From NCBI RefSeq assembly GCF_002245355.1, contig NZ_NOWF01000013.1, forward strand, positions 1 to 64,000: 64,000 nt of DNA, read 5' to 3'. The position numbers were made by a program, and so were the translations under genes. Below the pieces are notes generated by a model. It was given only the letters and a program-made list of their open reading frames with translations. It made no database searches and was not told where the DNA came from. The stretch is from Paludifilum halophilum. Its GTDB lineage: Bacteria; Bacillota; Bacilli; Thermoactinomycetales; DSM-45169. Within the stretch, counting starts at the first letter, position 1. Each line of letters opens with the position of its first letter. Below are positions 36,068 to 46,575 of the stretch, one piece after another.

Positions 36068-36200
36068 TTATTACCATCACCTTTTTTGAAATCCTTTTTA
36101 TATTTTTCCAATCGTTTCTCCGACATCGGATGTCCATGGTAAACTTGGGTCGGATCCAAAAAGACAATGCAGGGTGAATACGCTCTTCTCCATCATTCAA
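36064..36200 (-). pseudogene. Frameshifted toxin C-terminal remnant
   Basis: From TTG 36200 (AGGAGGTG upstream) the frame reads NDGEERIHPALSF, then a T5 tract shifts it to FLDPTQVYHGHPMSEKRLEK and on to a stop overlapping the next ATG. The two halves make sense only if joined by a one-base shift. Whatever lay upstream is lost. Assignment as a toxin tail is inferred from the Lys-rich end and the coupled downstream gene. Confidence 0.4.
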
Positions 36201-36215
36201 CGCTGATAACACCTC

Positions 36216-36440
36216 CTAAAAAAACACCATGAAAAAGACGGCTAAGAAAAGAAATGCGAACAGGATCATCAATAAGGATAGAAAGCCCATCCAGGAAGAA
36301 AATTGATGGATTTCTCCCAACGCCTTGGATAAGATGATATAAAACCAAACATTCAAAACCAAATCCACCAGCCACAAAAACGAAAACATCCCCAGCAATA
36401 ATTGCGTTTCGGTATGTCGATCCCGAAAGTTCCCAGACAA
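36216..36440 (-). pseudogene. Truncated small membrane protein
   Basis: A 74-codon frame with two hydrophobic segments (FSFLWLVDLVLNVWFYIIL and FLSLLMILFAFLFLAVFFMVF). Its first 13 codons lie inside an inserted transposase fragment, so the true N-terminus is probably lost. The next frame starts 16 nt downstream. No family recognised. Confidence 0.45.
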
Positions 36441-36570
36441 AGTATGACCTCGTGCTGGAAATGCTACAAGAACTCCGAACCCGGCTACCCACAGCCGATG
36501 TCACGGTGACGATGGATGCATGGTACGGGGCCAGTCTCCCGTTTCTGATGCAACTGAACGGGTTGGGCCT
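36411..36570 (+). pseudogene. Transposase internal fragment (DDE type)
   Basis: Plus-strand translation gives RYVDPESSQTKYDLVLEM, LQELRTRLPTADVTVTMD and AWYGASLPFLMQLNGLG, a DDE-transposase catalytic-Asp neighbourhood (VTMDAWYG). About 50 codons remain. It interrupts the membrane gene on the other strand and is unrelated to the IS1182-like remnant 700 bp away. Confidence 0.55.
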
Positions 36571-36615
36571 TCAGGATGCACAAGGTGCAAGTGCTGTTAC
36601 ATTTTCAACTACATT

Positions 36616-37077
36616 TTAACGAGTCTCGCCCTTAATAGGGGCATATATTTTTACATAATCAATCCTCAGTTGATATTCCCGAACAAGCTCAGGAAGAGAA
36701 CTAAATGGACCTGCTATTTTATCTTTCAAATCCTTTTTCTTCCGACCAAAATCCCAATCAGGACCTTCTCCTTGATTATAAATATCTAACATCAACCTCT
36801 TCACTGCCTCTCCATACTGTTCTTCACAACGGACAACGACATAATCAAATTCACTATTATTACCAAAATCAACTAGAAAAAATTGATCAGGATTTTCCGG
36901 ATGACGAGTTAAATAATATCCCCCTTCTTTCCAGCCCTGTCTTTTTAACTGTTGGAATTCCTCTATATCTATATCCAATTCCAAAATGGAGGACAAACCT
37001 TGGATCAACGGCTCTTCGAGATCTAAGCAATGAAATAAAAGCTCGTATTGAACCAAACCATCAACATGAACTTTCAT
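36616..37077 (-). CDS. Hypothetical protein, second probable orphan immunity protein
   Basis: A 153-residue acidic soluble protein; ATG 37077 with GGGAGGT upstream. There is no recognised family. The start overlaps by ATGA the stop of an upstream frame ending FSIMLLGGRNR, as in toxin/immunity pairs. It is AT-rich compared with fhs and cysK. No intact toxin is adjacent, so it may be retained as defence against kin. Confidence 0.6.
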   Translation of the reverse strand: MKVHVDGLVQYELLFHCLDLEEPLIQGLSSILELDIDIEEFQQLKRQGWKEGGYYLTRHPENPDQFFLVDFGNNSEFDYVVVRCEEQYGEAVKRLMLDIYNQGEGPDWDFGRKKKDLKDKIAGPFSSLPELVREYQLRIDYVKIYAPIKGETR

Positions 37078-37145
37078 CGATTCCTACCTCCCAAAAGCAT
37101 TATGGAAAAGTCATTATTTCCAGCCGGATTTCTGTCTTCTTGTGT
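37074..37145 (-). pseudogene. Toxin tail remnant overlapping the immunity-like gene
   Basis: The last ~24 codons of an open frame (RNPAGNNDFSIMLLGGRNR) end in a TGA that overlaps the ATG of the next gene. The upstream part of the frame has no recognisable start or domain. It is read as the scar of a deleted toxin, by analogy with the neighbouring pair. Confidence 0.35.
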
Positions 37146-37502
37146 TAAAGACCTTGAATGAAAAAACAAAAGCGACGGAGGAGAAACCGTGTTTCGACAA
37201 GTCAATTTGTAAAAGAGTGTTTTTAATATACGGAGTTGGTAGATGCCACCTCGGAAAACCATCTCCTCCGCCTGTGGTGGATCATTCCCCGGGTCTCCCC
37301 GGATCCATGAGAAAAAAGGGTCCTCACCACGAAATCAAAAACGCTTCTAATGGGTGATTACCCCGTAGAGGACATACTGTTGCCTTGAATACGGAAAACA
37401 GTAAAAGAGGATAAAAATTAGTACTAATGGTCCATTTATCCGCCAAAAAACGATGACATCCGTACTCCGATCATCATCATTTTCCTTCCGCGAATTAGAC
37501 CC
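37146..37502. other. Gene-free intergenic region
   Basis: About 350 bp between the immunity-like gene and the fhs terminator. I see no credible coding frame, RNA gene or complete repeat. A CGCTTCTAATGGG fragment near 37342 resembles a MITE end. Confidence 0.4.
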
Positions 37503-37506
37503 ATAA

Positions 37507-37545
37507 AAAAGACGGCGGACTGCATACAGCAATCCGCCGTCTTTG
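37507..37545 (-). terminator. Rho-independent terminator of fhs
   Basis: AAAGACGGCGGA/TCCGCCGTCTTT with an extended CTGC/GCA upper stem; on the minus strand it is followed by TTTTTTATGG. A nearly identical hairpin is at 35322-35362. Confidence 0.88.
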
Positions 37546-37577
37546 GAGTGGTGGCCAGGGGTGACCCTATCCCATCG

Positions 37578-39263
37578 CTAAAACAGCCCGTACACCTGTC
37601 CCTCGGCGTCGACGTCCATATCGAGAGCGGCGGGGTGGCGGGGCAGGCCGGGCATGGTCATGACATCGCCGGTGAGGGCGACCAGGAAGCCGGCGCCGAT
37701 GGAGGGGTGGATCTCCCGGACATGGAGGGTAAATCCCTCGGGACGGCCCAACAGGGCGGGGTCGTCGGAGAGGGAGTACTGGGTTTTGGCTATGCAGATC
37801 GGCAGTTCATCCCAGCCGTTGGCCTCGCATTCGGCGATCTGTTTTTCCGCCTTGGCGGAGTAGGCCACCCGGTCGGCGCCATACACCTTTTCCGCAATCG
37901 CCGCTATCTTGGCCCGGATCGGTTGGTCCCGTTCATAGAGAAAACGGTGCTCAGGGGTTTTTGATTCCGCCAAGCGGACGACTTCCTCCGCCAGGTCCTC
38001 GCCTCCGGCGCCCCCTTCTCCCCAGACTTCCGTCAGAGCGCAGGGGACGCCTTTCTCTTCGCACCAGGACTGCAAAAGCTCCAACTCTTCTTCCGTATCC
38101 GTAGGGAAACGGTTGACAGCGACCACATGGGGCAACCCGAATTTCTTCATCGTTTCCAGGTGGTGCTCCAGGTTGGCGATTCCCTGACGGAGGGCTGTCG
38201 TGTTAGGCTGTTTCAGCTCATCTTTGGGGACGCCTCCGTGCATTTTCAACGCGCGGACGGTAGCCACGATCACCGCCATATCCGGTTTCAATTCTCCAAC
38301 GCGGCTTTTGATGTGGATAAATTTCTCCGCCCCCAAGTCGGCTCCGAAACCCGCCTCGGTTACGGTGTAATCAGACAGTTTCAGGGCCAAGCGGGTCGCG
38401 GTCAGAGTATTGCACCCGTGGGCGATATTGGCGAAGGGGCCGCCGTGAATCAAAGCCGGGGTATTCTCCAGGGTCTGAACCAGGTTGGGCTGAATCGCAT
38501 CCTTCAGAAGAAGTGCGGCCGCTCCCTGAGCCCTGAGATCGGCGACGGTGACCGGCGAACGGTCAAACCGGTAAGCGACGACGATACGCCCGATCCGCTC
38601 CTTCAGGTCGTCCAGATCCTTGGCCAGACAGAGAATCGCCATCAATTCCGAAGCGACCGTGATGTCGAAGCCGTCCTCCCGGGGCATCCCGTGAGCGAGA
38701 CCACCTAAACCGACCGTGATATGCCGCAGAGCCCGGTCGTTCAGGTCGATCACCCGTTTCCAGACGATCCGGCGGGGATCGATATTCAACTCGTTTTCCC
38801 GGTGGATGTGATTGTCGATCAGGGCGGCAATGGCATTGTGAGCCGAGGTGATGGCATGAAAATCACCGGTGAAATGAAGATTGATATCCTCCATCGGGAC
38901 CACTTGGGAGTAACCGCCTCCGGCAGCGCCCCCTTTGATCCCCATATTGGGCCCCAGAGAGGGCTCTCGCAGGGCGACAGAAGCTTTTTGACCCAACCGA
39001 TTCAGGGCCTGACCCAACCCGACCGTCACCGTGGACTTTCCCTCTCCCGCCGGGGTCGGATTGATCGCCGTCACCAGGACCAATTTCCCATCCGGGCGCT
39101 TTTTCAAGCAGTCCCAGCTGTTCAGATTGATTTTCGCTTTATAGCGGCCGTACAGCTCCAAATCCTCTTCCTTCAGTCCCAGTTGGCCGGCGATCTCCGT
39201 GATCGGCTTTTTCCGGGCCTTCTGTGCAATTTCAATATCGCTGGGAATCGTCTTCGCGGTCAA
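37578..39263 (-). CDS. fhs: Formate-tetrahydrofolate ligase
   Basis: A 561-residue protein from TTG 39263, with GGGAGGG six nt upstream; an ATG at 39278 is possible but lies on the ribosome site. Family features: [18 protein letters not shown], the P-loop [42 protein letters not shown] and [23 protein letters not shown]. It makes 10-formyl-THF from formate, THF and ATP. It is not part of the fol operon; it sits at the accessory-block boundary with its own terminator. Confidence 0.94.
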   Translation of the reverse strand: MTAKTIPSDIEIAQKARKKPITEIAGQLGLKEEDLELYGRYKAKINLNSWDCLKKRPDGKLVLVTAINPTPAGEGKSTVTVGLGQALNRLGQKASVALREPSLGPNMGIKGGAAGGGYSQVVPMEDINLHFTGDFHAITSAHNAIAALIDNHIHRENELNIDPRRIVWKRVIDLNDRALRHITVGLGGLAHGMPREDGFDITVASELMAILCLAKDLDDLKERIGRIVVAYRFDRSPVTVADLRAQGAAALLLKDAIQPNLVQTLENTPALIHGGPFANIAHGCNTLTATRLALKLSDYTVTEAGFGADLGAEKFIHIKSRVGELKPDMAVIVATVRALKMHGGVPKDELKQPNTTALRQGIANLEHHLETMKKFGLPHVVAVNRFPTDTEEELELLQSWCEEKGVPCALTEVWGEGGAGGEDLAEEVVRLAESKTPEHRFLYERDQPIRAKIAAIAEKVYGADRVAYSAKAEKQIAECEANGWDELPICIAKTQYSLSDDPALLGRPEGFTLHVREIHPSIGAGFLVALTGDVMTMPGLPRHPAALDMDVDAEGQVYGLF

Positions 39264-39283
39264 GTGAATCCCTCCCATCTCAA

Positions 39284-39315
39284 AAAAAGGGATGCCGCGA
39301 TCGGCATCCCTTTTA
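39284..39315 (-). terminator. Rho-independent terminator of ftsH
   Basis: GGGATGCCG/CGGCATCCC stem with CGAT loop; the minus strand continues CTTTTTTTGAG, about 10 bp past the ftsH stop. Confidence 0.92.
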
Positions 39316-39324
39316 TCCGCTGTA

Positions 39325-41310
39325 TCAGCGGGATTCATCATCTTTCTTGTCGGCAGAATCATCGTCGGGAAGATCGCGTTCTTCCTTCTCGGTTTTCTCG
39401 TCGACATTTGTATCCGGGTCCTGGGGAGGATCTTCTTTCCGTTCTTCCTCTTTGCCCTGGATATTGACGGAAACCCGGTTCTCGGCAGGGTCATCCAACT
39501 TACCCTTTTCCAACAGCTGTTTGATCTCATCAGCGTCCAGTGTTTCCTTGGTGAGCAATGTCTGGGCCACCAGTTCCAGGTGTTCCCGCTTCTCCGTCAG
39601 CAACTGTTTCGCCTTATCGTAGCAGGCATTGATGATTTCCTGCATCTCCTGATCGATCTCATAGGCGATGGCATCGGAGTAGTTCTGCTCGTGACCCAGA
39701 TCCCGGCCGAGGAAGACCTGACCTTGGCTGCGTCCGAACTGCATCGGGGCGAGCTTCTTGCTCATGCCGAATTCGGTGATCATGCGACGCACGATTTCCG
39801 TCGCCTTTTCAAAGTCGTTGTGAGCACCGGTGCTGATCTCTCCGAAAACGACTTCCTCCGCCGCCCGGCCGCCGAGGAGGCCGGTGATCCGATCGATGAG
39901 TTCGTTTTTGGTCATCAGGAAGCGATCTTCCTGGGGCAGCATGACGACATAGCCGCCGGCCTGCCCCCGGGGGACGACCGTCACTTTATGCACTTTGTCG
40001 GCGTGTTTCAGATAGTAACCAACAATCGTGTGTCCACCCTCGTGGTAGGCGATCGTTTTCTTTTCTTTCTCGCTGATGACACGGCTTTTCTTCTCCGGTC
40101 CGGCGATGACGCGATCAATCGCTTCTTCGACCTCCGCCATGGAAATCCGCTTTTTGTTCCGCCGGGCCGCCAACAGGGCCGCTTCATTCAGGAGATTTTC
40201 AAGATCGGCCCCGGTGAACCCAGTGGTTCGCTGGGCGATGACTCTCATCTTGACATCGTCAGACAGAGGCTTGTTGCGGGAATGAACCTTCAGCACCGCT
40301 TCCCGCCCCTTTACGTCGGGGCGATTGACGGTGATCTGCCGGTCGAAACGGCCGGGACGCAACAGCGCCGGGTCGAGAATGTCGGGGCGGTTGGTCGCCG
40401 CCATGATAATAATCCCCTCATTGGCCCCAAAGCCGTCCATCTCCACCAGGAGCTGGTTAAGCGTCTGCTCTCTTTCGTCATGGCCGCCGCCCAGACCGGC
40501 ACCCCGCTGCCGTCCCACGGCGTCGATCTCATCGATGAAAATAATGCAGGGAGCGTTTTTCTTCGCCTGTTCAAACAAATCACGCACCCGGGAAGCGCCG
40601 ACCCCGACAAACATCTCCACGAAGTCAGAACCGCTGATACTGAAGAAAGGAACGCCTGCTTCCCCGGCAACCGCTCGACCCAGGAGGGTTTTACCCGTTC
40701 CCGGAGGTCCGACGAGCAGGACCCCCTTCGGGATCCGGGCACCGACCGCGGAGAACTTGCGGGGATCCTTGAGGAAGTCCACCACTTCCACCAGTTCCGC
40801 CTTCTCTTCATCCGCCCCGGCCACCTCGTCAAAGGTGACCTTTTTCTTCTCTTCGTTGTACATCTTGGCTTTGTTCTTGCCGAAGTTCATGACACGGCTG
40901 CCGCCGCCTTGTGCTTGATTGAGCAAGATGAAGAAGAGGAACACGATCAGCACCAGGGGTATGATCGACGTCAAAAAGGTAAGCCAGAGCGAATCCCCTT
41001 TGGCTTTCTCAAACGTCGTCTTCACACCCGCCTTCTGCAAATCCTGCACGACAGTGCTGCCCTCCGCGTAAGGACCGTGGGTGACGAAGGTCTTGTCTTC
41101 TTTTCCTTTATATGTCCCTTCGATGTAATACGTATTTCCCTCGGGGCGTACCGTCACCGATTCGATATTCCCCTTCGCCAGCTGTTGCTGGTATTGGGTA
41201 TAGTTTATCTGCTCCGTCTCCGTCCCTTGGTTGTATAAAACATTTACAATCCCGACGGTGACAAGGATGAGAATTATATACAATCCGGAATTCCGGAAAA
41301 TGCTTTTCAT
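39325..41310 (-). CDS. ftsH: ATP-dependent membrane zinc protease FtsH
   Basis: A 661-residue protein. Two membrane helices (7-25, about 115-135) flank a small extracytoplasmic domain. The AAA core has Walker [21 protein letters not shown] and the [23 protein letters not shown]. The peptidase domain has HEGGH, and the C-terminal tail is acidic and Lys-rich. It degrades misfolded membrane and short-lived regulatory proteins. It follows hpt as in other Bacillales. Confidence 0.97.
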   Translation of the reverse strand: MKSIFRNSGLYIILILVTVGIVNVLYNQGTETEQINYTQYQQQLAKGNIESVTVRPEGNTYYIEGTYKGKEDKTFVTHGPYAEGSTVVQDLQKAGVKTTFEKAKGDSLWLTFLTSIIPLVLIVFLFFILLNQAQGGGSRVMNFGKNKAKMYNEEKKKVTFDEVAGADEEKAELVEVVDFLKDPRKFSAVGARIPKGVLLVGPPGTGKTLLGRAVAGEAGVPFFSISGSDFVEMFVGVGASRVRDLFEQAKKNAPCIIFIDEIDAVGRQRGAGLGGGHDEREQTLNQLLVEMDGFGANEGIIIMAATNRPDILDPALLRPGRFDRQITVNRPDVKGREAVLKVHSRNKPLSDDVKMRVIAQRTTGFTGADLENLLNEAALLAARRNKKRISMAEVEEAIDRVIAGPEKKSRVISEKEKKTIAYHEGGHTIVGYYLKHADKVHKVTVVPRGQAGGYVVMLPQEDRFLMTKNELIDRITGLLGGRAAEEVVFGEISTGAHNDFEKATEIVRRMITEFGMSKKLAPMQFGRSQGQVFLGRDLGHEQNYSDAIAYEIDQEMQEIINACYDKAKQLLTEKREHLELVAQTLLTKETLDADEIKQLLEKGKLDDPAENRVSVNIQGKEEERKEDPPQDPDTNVDEKTEKEERDLPDDDSADKKDDESR

Positions 41311-41366
41311 CCTTGACCTCCTCTCAAAAATACCACTTTCATCATTTTACCACAGGCCGTAAGGGG

Positions 41367-41918
41367 TCACAACTGATTCGGATCCGCGTACACTTCTTTC
41401 TTCAAAACTCCGATATAGGGAAGGTTTCGGTACTTCTCCGCATAATCCAAACCATAACCGACGACAAAAGCATCCGGAACAGTAAAACCGCTGTAATCGG
41501 GCTTCAAGCCGGTCGTTCGCCGATTGGGCTTATCCAACAGTGTAACCACTTTGGTCGATGCGGCATTCCGTTGCCGCAACAGCTCCAACAGGTAATTCAG
41601 CGTAAGCCCGGAGTCGATGATGTCCTCCACCACCAGTACATGGCGTCCCTCCACCGAGGCATCCAAATCCTTTATAATCCGTACCACACCCGAGGAACGG
41701 GTGGAGGCGCCGTAACTGGACACCGCCATGAAGTCCATCTCCAGCGGAATATCGATCCGGCGGACCAAGTCGGCCATGAAGGGAGCGGCCCCTTTCAAAA
41801 CACAGATGCACAGCGGGTTGAGATCCCGATAATCCTGTGTAAGGCGGGTACCCAACTCCTTCACTTTCGTTTGGATTTCCGTTTCGGATATCAGAACCTC
41901 TTGGATGTCTTCGTGCAT
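41367..41918 (-). CDS. hpt: Hypoxanthine phosphoribosyltransferase
   Basis: A 183-residue PRTase; ATG 41918 after AGGAGGT, with the upstream open frame discarded. Motifs: [16 protein letters not shown], the PRPP loop [14 protein letters not shown] and the purine-recognition [18 protein letters not shown]. It salvages hypoxanthine and guanine. It lies between tilS and ftsH, the conserved order. Confidence 0.96.
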   Translation of the reverse strand: MHEDIQEVLISETEIQTKVKELGTRLTQDYRDLNPLCICVLKGAAPFMADLVRRIDIPLEMDFMAVSSYGASTRSSGVVRIIKDLDASVEGRHVLVVEDIIDSGLTLNYLLELLRQRNAASTKVVTLLDKPNRRTTGLKPDYSGFTVPDAFVVGYGLDYAEKYRNLPYIGVLKKEVYADPNQL

Positions 41919-41971
41919 GGGGTACCTCCTGAACACGGGTATTATGTATCGTCGATCCGATGAAGCGGCAC

Positions 41972-43435
41972 TCACGGTTCTCCGCTCTGAGAGGGAGGAG
42001 GAATCGGAAAAACCGATTCCTTCGGGGAATCCGCTTTCCACTCCAAATACAAAAAACGCCGGGTGTCCTTCGTCACTAATGCCGCTTCCGACCGGACAAC
42101 CCCGGGAATCCAAACAATCTCCTCTCCGGAGAGCACCAAAGGCAACTCCTCCCTCAGCCGCCGGGGAACCTTCGCGTCGATGAGAATATCTTTTACTTTT
42201 TTGGTTCCGCCCAATCCCTTCGGCTGTAAGCGGTCACCGGGCTGACGAGATCGAATGTGCAACGGAAATCGCAAAACGTCGGCGTCAAAAACGGCATACC
42301 GCCCGTTGAACTCCTCTGGCGGAATGGGACGGGATTCGATTCGGGCGCGGAAGCAGCCCGAAAAGGGAAAATCTCCGGTTTCCCCCGGGACGGCGAGAGG
42401 ATAAGAGCCGGGAGAAATACGGACAGGATCCGGGGGATCGGGAAAAGTGCGAAACACCCTGAGCAACCGGTATTCCCGCTCAGCACCCGCCCCTCCCGGA
42501 AGATTCACCCGGGCGGAGGGGTCCGACTGCCCGGCCAATCGCCGAACCTGTTCGACTGCATGGAGATTCGCTTCGGTTGTTTCATTTTCCACAAGACAAT
42601 TTAATATTAGTTTAATCAACCTTCTTTGTAAAGCAATATCCAGAGCGGTCAAAGCTTCCGCATCCAGTACAATCTCCTCTTCACTCCGGGAAAGAATCAC
42701 CTTAACGGCCGTTTCCCCAACCACCTCTTTCCAGAATGACTCTTCGTCTTCGGCGATCCGGGTAAACTGAAGCAAAGCCTCCTTGGCGCGGGGATTGTAC
42801 TGCAGCAATTGGGGGATCAGATCCAGGCGGACACGATTGCGGGTATATCGCCGGCTCCGATTGCTCTGGTCCAAGCGGGGGGAGAGGCGGTGTTCGTCAC
42901 AGTAGGACTCCACCTCCTCCCGAAAGACATCGAGGAGAGGGCGAACGATCCGAATCCCTCTCCAGCTTCGGCTCCGGGGGATCCCCGCCATCGACATGGG
43001 AGCCGCTCCCCGGATCAAGCGCATCAGTATCGTTTCCACTTGGTCGTCGGCCTGGTGGGCCAATGCCAGATGCTTCGCTCGATAGCTCATGACCGCCCGG
43101 CGGAATGCTTCATAGCGGAGATCACGGGCCACCGCCTGCCGGTTCCCGCCCTTCTCCCGCACCCGGGCCGTTACATCCACCCGTTCCACCTGACAAGGGA
43201 TCCCCCATTCCCGGCACCGTGACCGGACATAGCGCTCATCCTCCTCGCTCTCTTTTCCCCGGAGAAGGTGATTGACATGGATGGCGACCACCCGCCAATC
43301 CTGCTCCGGGGCCAACTTCCACAACGCGTGAAGGAGAGCCATGGAATCCGGCCCTCCGGACACCCCGGTCAAAACCGTCACACCCCGGGGAAGCAGAGAG
43401 TATTTTTCTATCGAATGACGCACTCGATCCAGCAT
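41972..43435 (-). CDS. tilS: tRNA(Ile)-lysidine synthase
   Basis: A 487-residue protein. ATG 43435 with a G-rich ribosome site (AGGGGG, about 7 nt) is chosen over longer open-frame starts. The N-terminal PP-loop [27 protein letters not shown] and [15 protein letters not shown] are diagnostic, and the C-terminal TilS domains ([31 protein letters not shown]) are complete. It modifies C34 of the CAU tRNA-Ile. It is directly downstream of spoIIE. Confidence 0.94.
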   Translation of the reverse strand: MLDRVRHSIEKYSLLPRGVTVLTGVSGGPDSMALLHALWKLAPEQDWRVVAIHVNHLLRGKESEEDERYVRSRCREWGIPCQVERVDVTARVREKGGNRQAVARDLRYEAFRRAVMSYRAKHLALAHQADDQVETILMRLIRGAAPMSMAGIPRSRSWRGIRIVRPLLDVFREEVESYCDEHRLSPRLDQSNRSRRYTRNRVRLDLIPQLLQYNPRAKEALLQFTRIAEDEESFWKEVVGETAVKVILSRSEEEIVLDAEALTALDIALQRRLIKLILNCLVENETTEANLHAVEQVRRLAGQSDPSARVNLPGGAGAEREYRLLRVFRTFPDPPDPVRISPGSYPLAVPGETGDFPFSGCFRARIESRPIPPEEFNGRYAVFDADVLRFPLHIRSRQPGDRLQPKGLGGTKKVKDILIDAKVPRRLREELPLVLSGEEIVWIPGVVRSEAALVTKDTRRFLYLEWKADSPKESVFPIPPPSQSGEP

Positions 43436-43501
43436 ATCGGGCCCCCTGTCAACGGGTAACGGGGTGGATCTCCGGATGGGAGGCAATCCCCACAGCATAA
43501 A

Positions 43502-43530
43502 ACCCGGGGGACCCCTCCCCGGGTAATATA
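43502..43530 (-). terminator. Rho-independent terminator of spoIIE
   Basis: ACCCGGGG and CCCCGGGT stem; on the minus strand followed by TTTTATG. It separates spoIIE from tilS. Confidence 0.75.
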
Positions 43531-43717
43531 CCCCGCTCGCCCTTTTTTCAAAGCATTTCACGTTCATTTCATTTATATAAAACGACATGCATTCAATGGG
43601 TATTTTAGCCTGTTTCTTTTTTAAAATCAATTTTCCTTCAAAGGCATCAACGACCGCACCGCTTTCGGATGCTCGTCCGAGCGTTAGCACACGGCAGTCT
43701 CCGGAAGTTCGAATTTG

Positions 43718-46186
43718 TCACAAACCCGCCACACGCTCCCGGGACACCCGGGCCATCCCCGGTACGCGAATCGTGGCCCATTCCGGAACATGCCGTTCCA
43801 CTTTAGCCACTACGACCGTCATGTCATCGCTAATCTCTCCGTCGTGATGCCGAATCACCTTTTCCAGCAGGCAATCGGCGAACCCTTGGGGATCCCGGGT
43901 ATCGATCTCGGAGATGAGCCGTTTCATGCAGGCCTCTTTGTTGGAGGCGTGGCGCGGTGCGTCATAGATTCCGTCGGTTACCATCACCAACAGATCACCG
44001 GGTTGCAACTGCAAGTCCACGGTTTCCACATCGATATCCCTTAAAATGCCCAGAGGCGGATTGCCGGCGGATACCATCTCCACCCGTCTTCCCCGCTTGA
44101 CAAATCCCGGGGTGGATCCGATTTTAAGAAAGCGGGAATGGGCGGAATTCAGATCCACCATCGCCAGATCGATCGTGGCGAACATTTCGTCTGTCGACCG
44201 CAGACTGAGAATGGAATTAATCGTCTGCACCGCCTTCTCCTCATTCATGCCGGCGATCAAAAGCCGCCGCAAGAGGGACAATGCTGCATTGGACTCCTCT
44301 TGGGCCCGGGTTCCGTTTCCCATTCCATCGCTGACAGCAATGGCGTATTTTCCGGTCCCCAGATTCATATAGCAATAACTGTCACCCGACAGCCATTGTC
44401 CCCCCTTGGCGGCACCGGCGACCCCCGTTTTAATCTCAAACCGCTGGGCCGACCCCAGGGTAACCACTGCTCCAGAGGCTCTCCCCTGAACCATTTTGCG
44501 ATGAACGGCGATCGGTTCCCCTACGATCTCCGTCAACAGCGGTGCCACCAGCTTATTGCACTCATCCATCGCATCGCTGTGGGGCATGGTCACCTCAATC
44601 TCCACTTTGCCCTCTTCCAGGTTCATCACTTCCACCCGCTGAATAGACAGCCCCAGATCCTCCAAGGCCTGATGGATCTGCCCCTCTTGGGCCGCCATCA
44701 CTTGGGTTTCGTTGCGGATCTCCCTGGCCAAGTCGTCCATGACTTCGGAAACCCCATCCAGCTGCTCCGATACTAGTCGCCGCGACTCCTTAAGCCGTTC
44801 CCTCCAGACGAGGTCTTGTTCATAAGAATCATACCCTTCCCGGATCAGCGAGAGTACTTTCTCCGCTCGAATACAGTGATCCGACCAATCCTTGGGTACT
44901 TTCAACGGCCCCTGTGTCCCCTTCATCTCCACCAACGCCATCAGGTCAGTCATTCCACTGTAAGTGGAGACAAAATTCTTCTCCCAGCACTGCCTGTACA
45001 GCGGACAAGTTTTGCAGGTCTTCTCCATGACTCCCCCGATAAAATGACTCATATGGCTTTCATCGCTTTGTTGATTCCGAGTGGAGTCTTCCCGAAAACT
45101 CTTTGCCAGTTCGGCGAACAGTTCGGTAAACTGATCCACTTTGGCCGCAGTGGCATCCCGGAGTCGACGGACGTATTCCTGTTGGGCCGAATCATTCTCC
45201 GCCGCCCCCGGAATAAATCGCCCCACTGTTTTGATCAGGGAAGCCGGCGTCAGCAGGAAGAGGAGCATCGCTAAGATGGACTCCCGAAGCGATGTCCATA
45301 CCTCCATCGTACCTCCGCCATACAAGGAAAGGATACAGGTTCCCAATACAAACCCGATGGCTACTCCCCAGCGCTTCCCTTCCCGAAACAGCCCCGCCAG
45401 GAGTCCGGCAAAGGCGAGCAGACTGATCTGCAGAACCGCCTTCGGATCGGACAAGCTGAGGATCATTCCTGTGACGACTCCGACAGAGGCCCCCAGCATC
45501 CCGCCTCCCGCCAACGCCAGCACCATGATCAGGTAGCGGGAAACAATATGAACCACCGACAAATCGGCCACGGTCCATCCCAGGGTCCCGGTCACCACAG
45601 ATCCGGCCAAGATCACCAGACAGATGATCTCCTCATGGCGGAGTGAAAACTGCTTTCGGCGCACCGTAAACAGGGGAAGGGACTGGACGAAGATCAAGGT
45701 TAAGATGAAAGAAAGGAGAACCTCTACACCGGCCATCACTCCCGAATAGGCCGACCAACCTTCCAGATATAGCCGGATCAGGCGGACCCCTGCGCTGGTG
45801 ACCGCCACCACGAAAGGGACAAAATTGAGCTGTCCCTTTCCTATCCAGAAAAAACTTTTTTGAACCAGTAACAGAAGAATGAGCGATCCGCTCACCCATG
45901 CGGCATGGTTTAGCCCCAAAGTAGCCGCACCCAGCACCAGTGCGAGCATCGTCGCCGGCCACTGCCTGCGGTACAAATGGAGAACCACCCCCATATACGC
46001 CACGGCAAAGGGGGCGAGAGTATCCAAAATCATCGCCCGTCCCAGGAGAAAGCCCATGACCAACACGGGCAGATTCCAGTAGTTCACCATCCGGTTCAAC
46101 CAGCGTCGTTGTTCGGAACGATCGGGAAGGAGCTTTCCAAAAGGCCGATAAAGCGCTGAACCCAACTGAGACATCCGCATGTTCAT
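43718..46186 (-). CDS. spoIIE: Stage II sporulation serine phosphatase SpoIIE
   Basis: An 822-residue protein with AAGGGGTGG before ATG 46186. About ten N-terminal membrane helices (40-330) are followed by a FtsZ-binding/regulatory middle and a PP2C-type phosphatase domain (about 590-810) with metal Asp in AVSDGMGNGTRAQEES, VTDGIYDA and ISDDMTVVVAKV. It dephosphorylates SpoIIAA to free SigF in the forespore. A Cys-rich CKTCPLYRQCWEK segment is visible in the middle. Upstream 0A-like boxes suit Spo0A control. Confidence 0.96.
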   Translation of the reverse strand: MNMRMSQLGSALYRPFGKLLPDRSEQRRWLNRMVNYWNLPVLVMGFLLGRAMILDTLAPFAVAYMGVVLHLYRRQWPATMLALVLGAATLGLNHAAWVSGSLILLLLVQKSFFWIGKGQLNFVPFVVAVTSAGVRLIRLYLEGWSAYSGVMAGVEVLLSFILTLIFVQSLPLFTVRRKQFSLRHEEIICLVILAGSVVTGTLGWTVADLSVVHIVSRYLIMVLALAGGGMLGASVGVVTGMILSLSDPKAVLQISLLAFAGLLAGLFREGKRWGVAIGFVLGTCILSLYGGGTMEVWTSLRESILAMLLFLLTPASLIKTVGRFIPGAAENDSAQQEYVRRLRDATAAKVDQFTELFAELAKSFREDSTRNQQSDESHMSHFIGGVMEKTCKTCPLYRQCWEKNFVSTYSGMTDLMALVEMKGTQGPLKVPKDWSDHCIRAEKVLSLIREGYDSYEQDLVWRERLKESRRLVSEQLDGVSEVMDDLAREIRNETQVMAAQEGQIHQALEDLGLSIQRVEVMNLEEGKVEIEVTMPHSDAMDECNKLVAPLLTEIVGEPIAVHRKMVQGRASGAVVTLGSAQRFEIKTGVAGAAKGGQWLSGDSYCYMNLGTGKYAIAVSDGMGNGTRAQEESNAALSLLRRLLIAGMNEEKAVQTINSILSLRSTDEMFATIDLAMVDLNSAHSRFLKIGSTPGFVKRGRRVEMVSAGNPPLGILRDIDVETVDLQLQPGDLLVMVTDGIYDAPRHASNKEACMKRLISEIDTRDPQGFADCLLEKVIRHHDGEISDDMTVVVAKVERHVPEWATIRVPGMARVSRERVAGL

Positions 46187-46309
46187 CTTGCAACCACCCC
46201 TTGTCCATCATGTGGGGTTCATTATAACGGGGAGGTGCCGATAAGTTTGTCACAATTGCTGGTGATCGAGAAAAACTTTCCGACAATTTACCGCGGAAAA
46301 ATGACCTTT

Positions 46310-46445
46310 CGGCCTATAGTATGTATAAAAAATTTTTTTCGCCAGAAAATACAAACAAACGTTCGCCAATTACCACCTTTTCCCACCGGCAAAACCATGT
46401 CCCTCTTTGTCGACTGGCCATGAATCGGATCTCCCTTCGACAAAA
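46310..46445 (-). promoter_or_regulatory. spoIIE upstream region with Spo0A-like boxes
   Basis: The 389-bp gap upstream of spoIIE has no gene. On the minus strand it contains a perfect 0A box TGTCGAA (46442-46436) and two TGGCGAA near-matches (46368-46362 and 46344-46338, 24 bp apart). A third near-match on the plus strand is TGTCGAC at 46408. A TACTAT -10-like hexamer lies near 46320, about 20 nt beyond the nearest box. In Bacillus, spoIIE is a direct Spo0A-P target. Confidence 0.5.
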
Positions 46446-46488
46446 CTTTTGAAAAGAATACACGAAACCCTCTCTTGGAGAGACAAAA

Positions 46489-46512
46489 AAAGACCGCCGA
46501 ACGACGGCGGTA
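46489..46512 (-). terminator. Rho-independent terminator of the DUF402 gene
   Basis: ACCGCCG/CGGCGGT stem with a 5-nt loop; the minus strand continues CTTTTTTTGTC. Confidence 0.85.
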
Positions 46513-46575
46513 GTTAAGACATCAGGCAGTGAAGAACCGGCCTCCGCACCTTCGACTGGATGCCCCGACCGGGAA

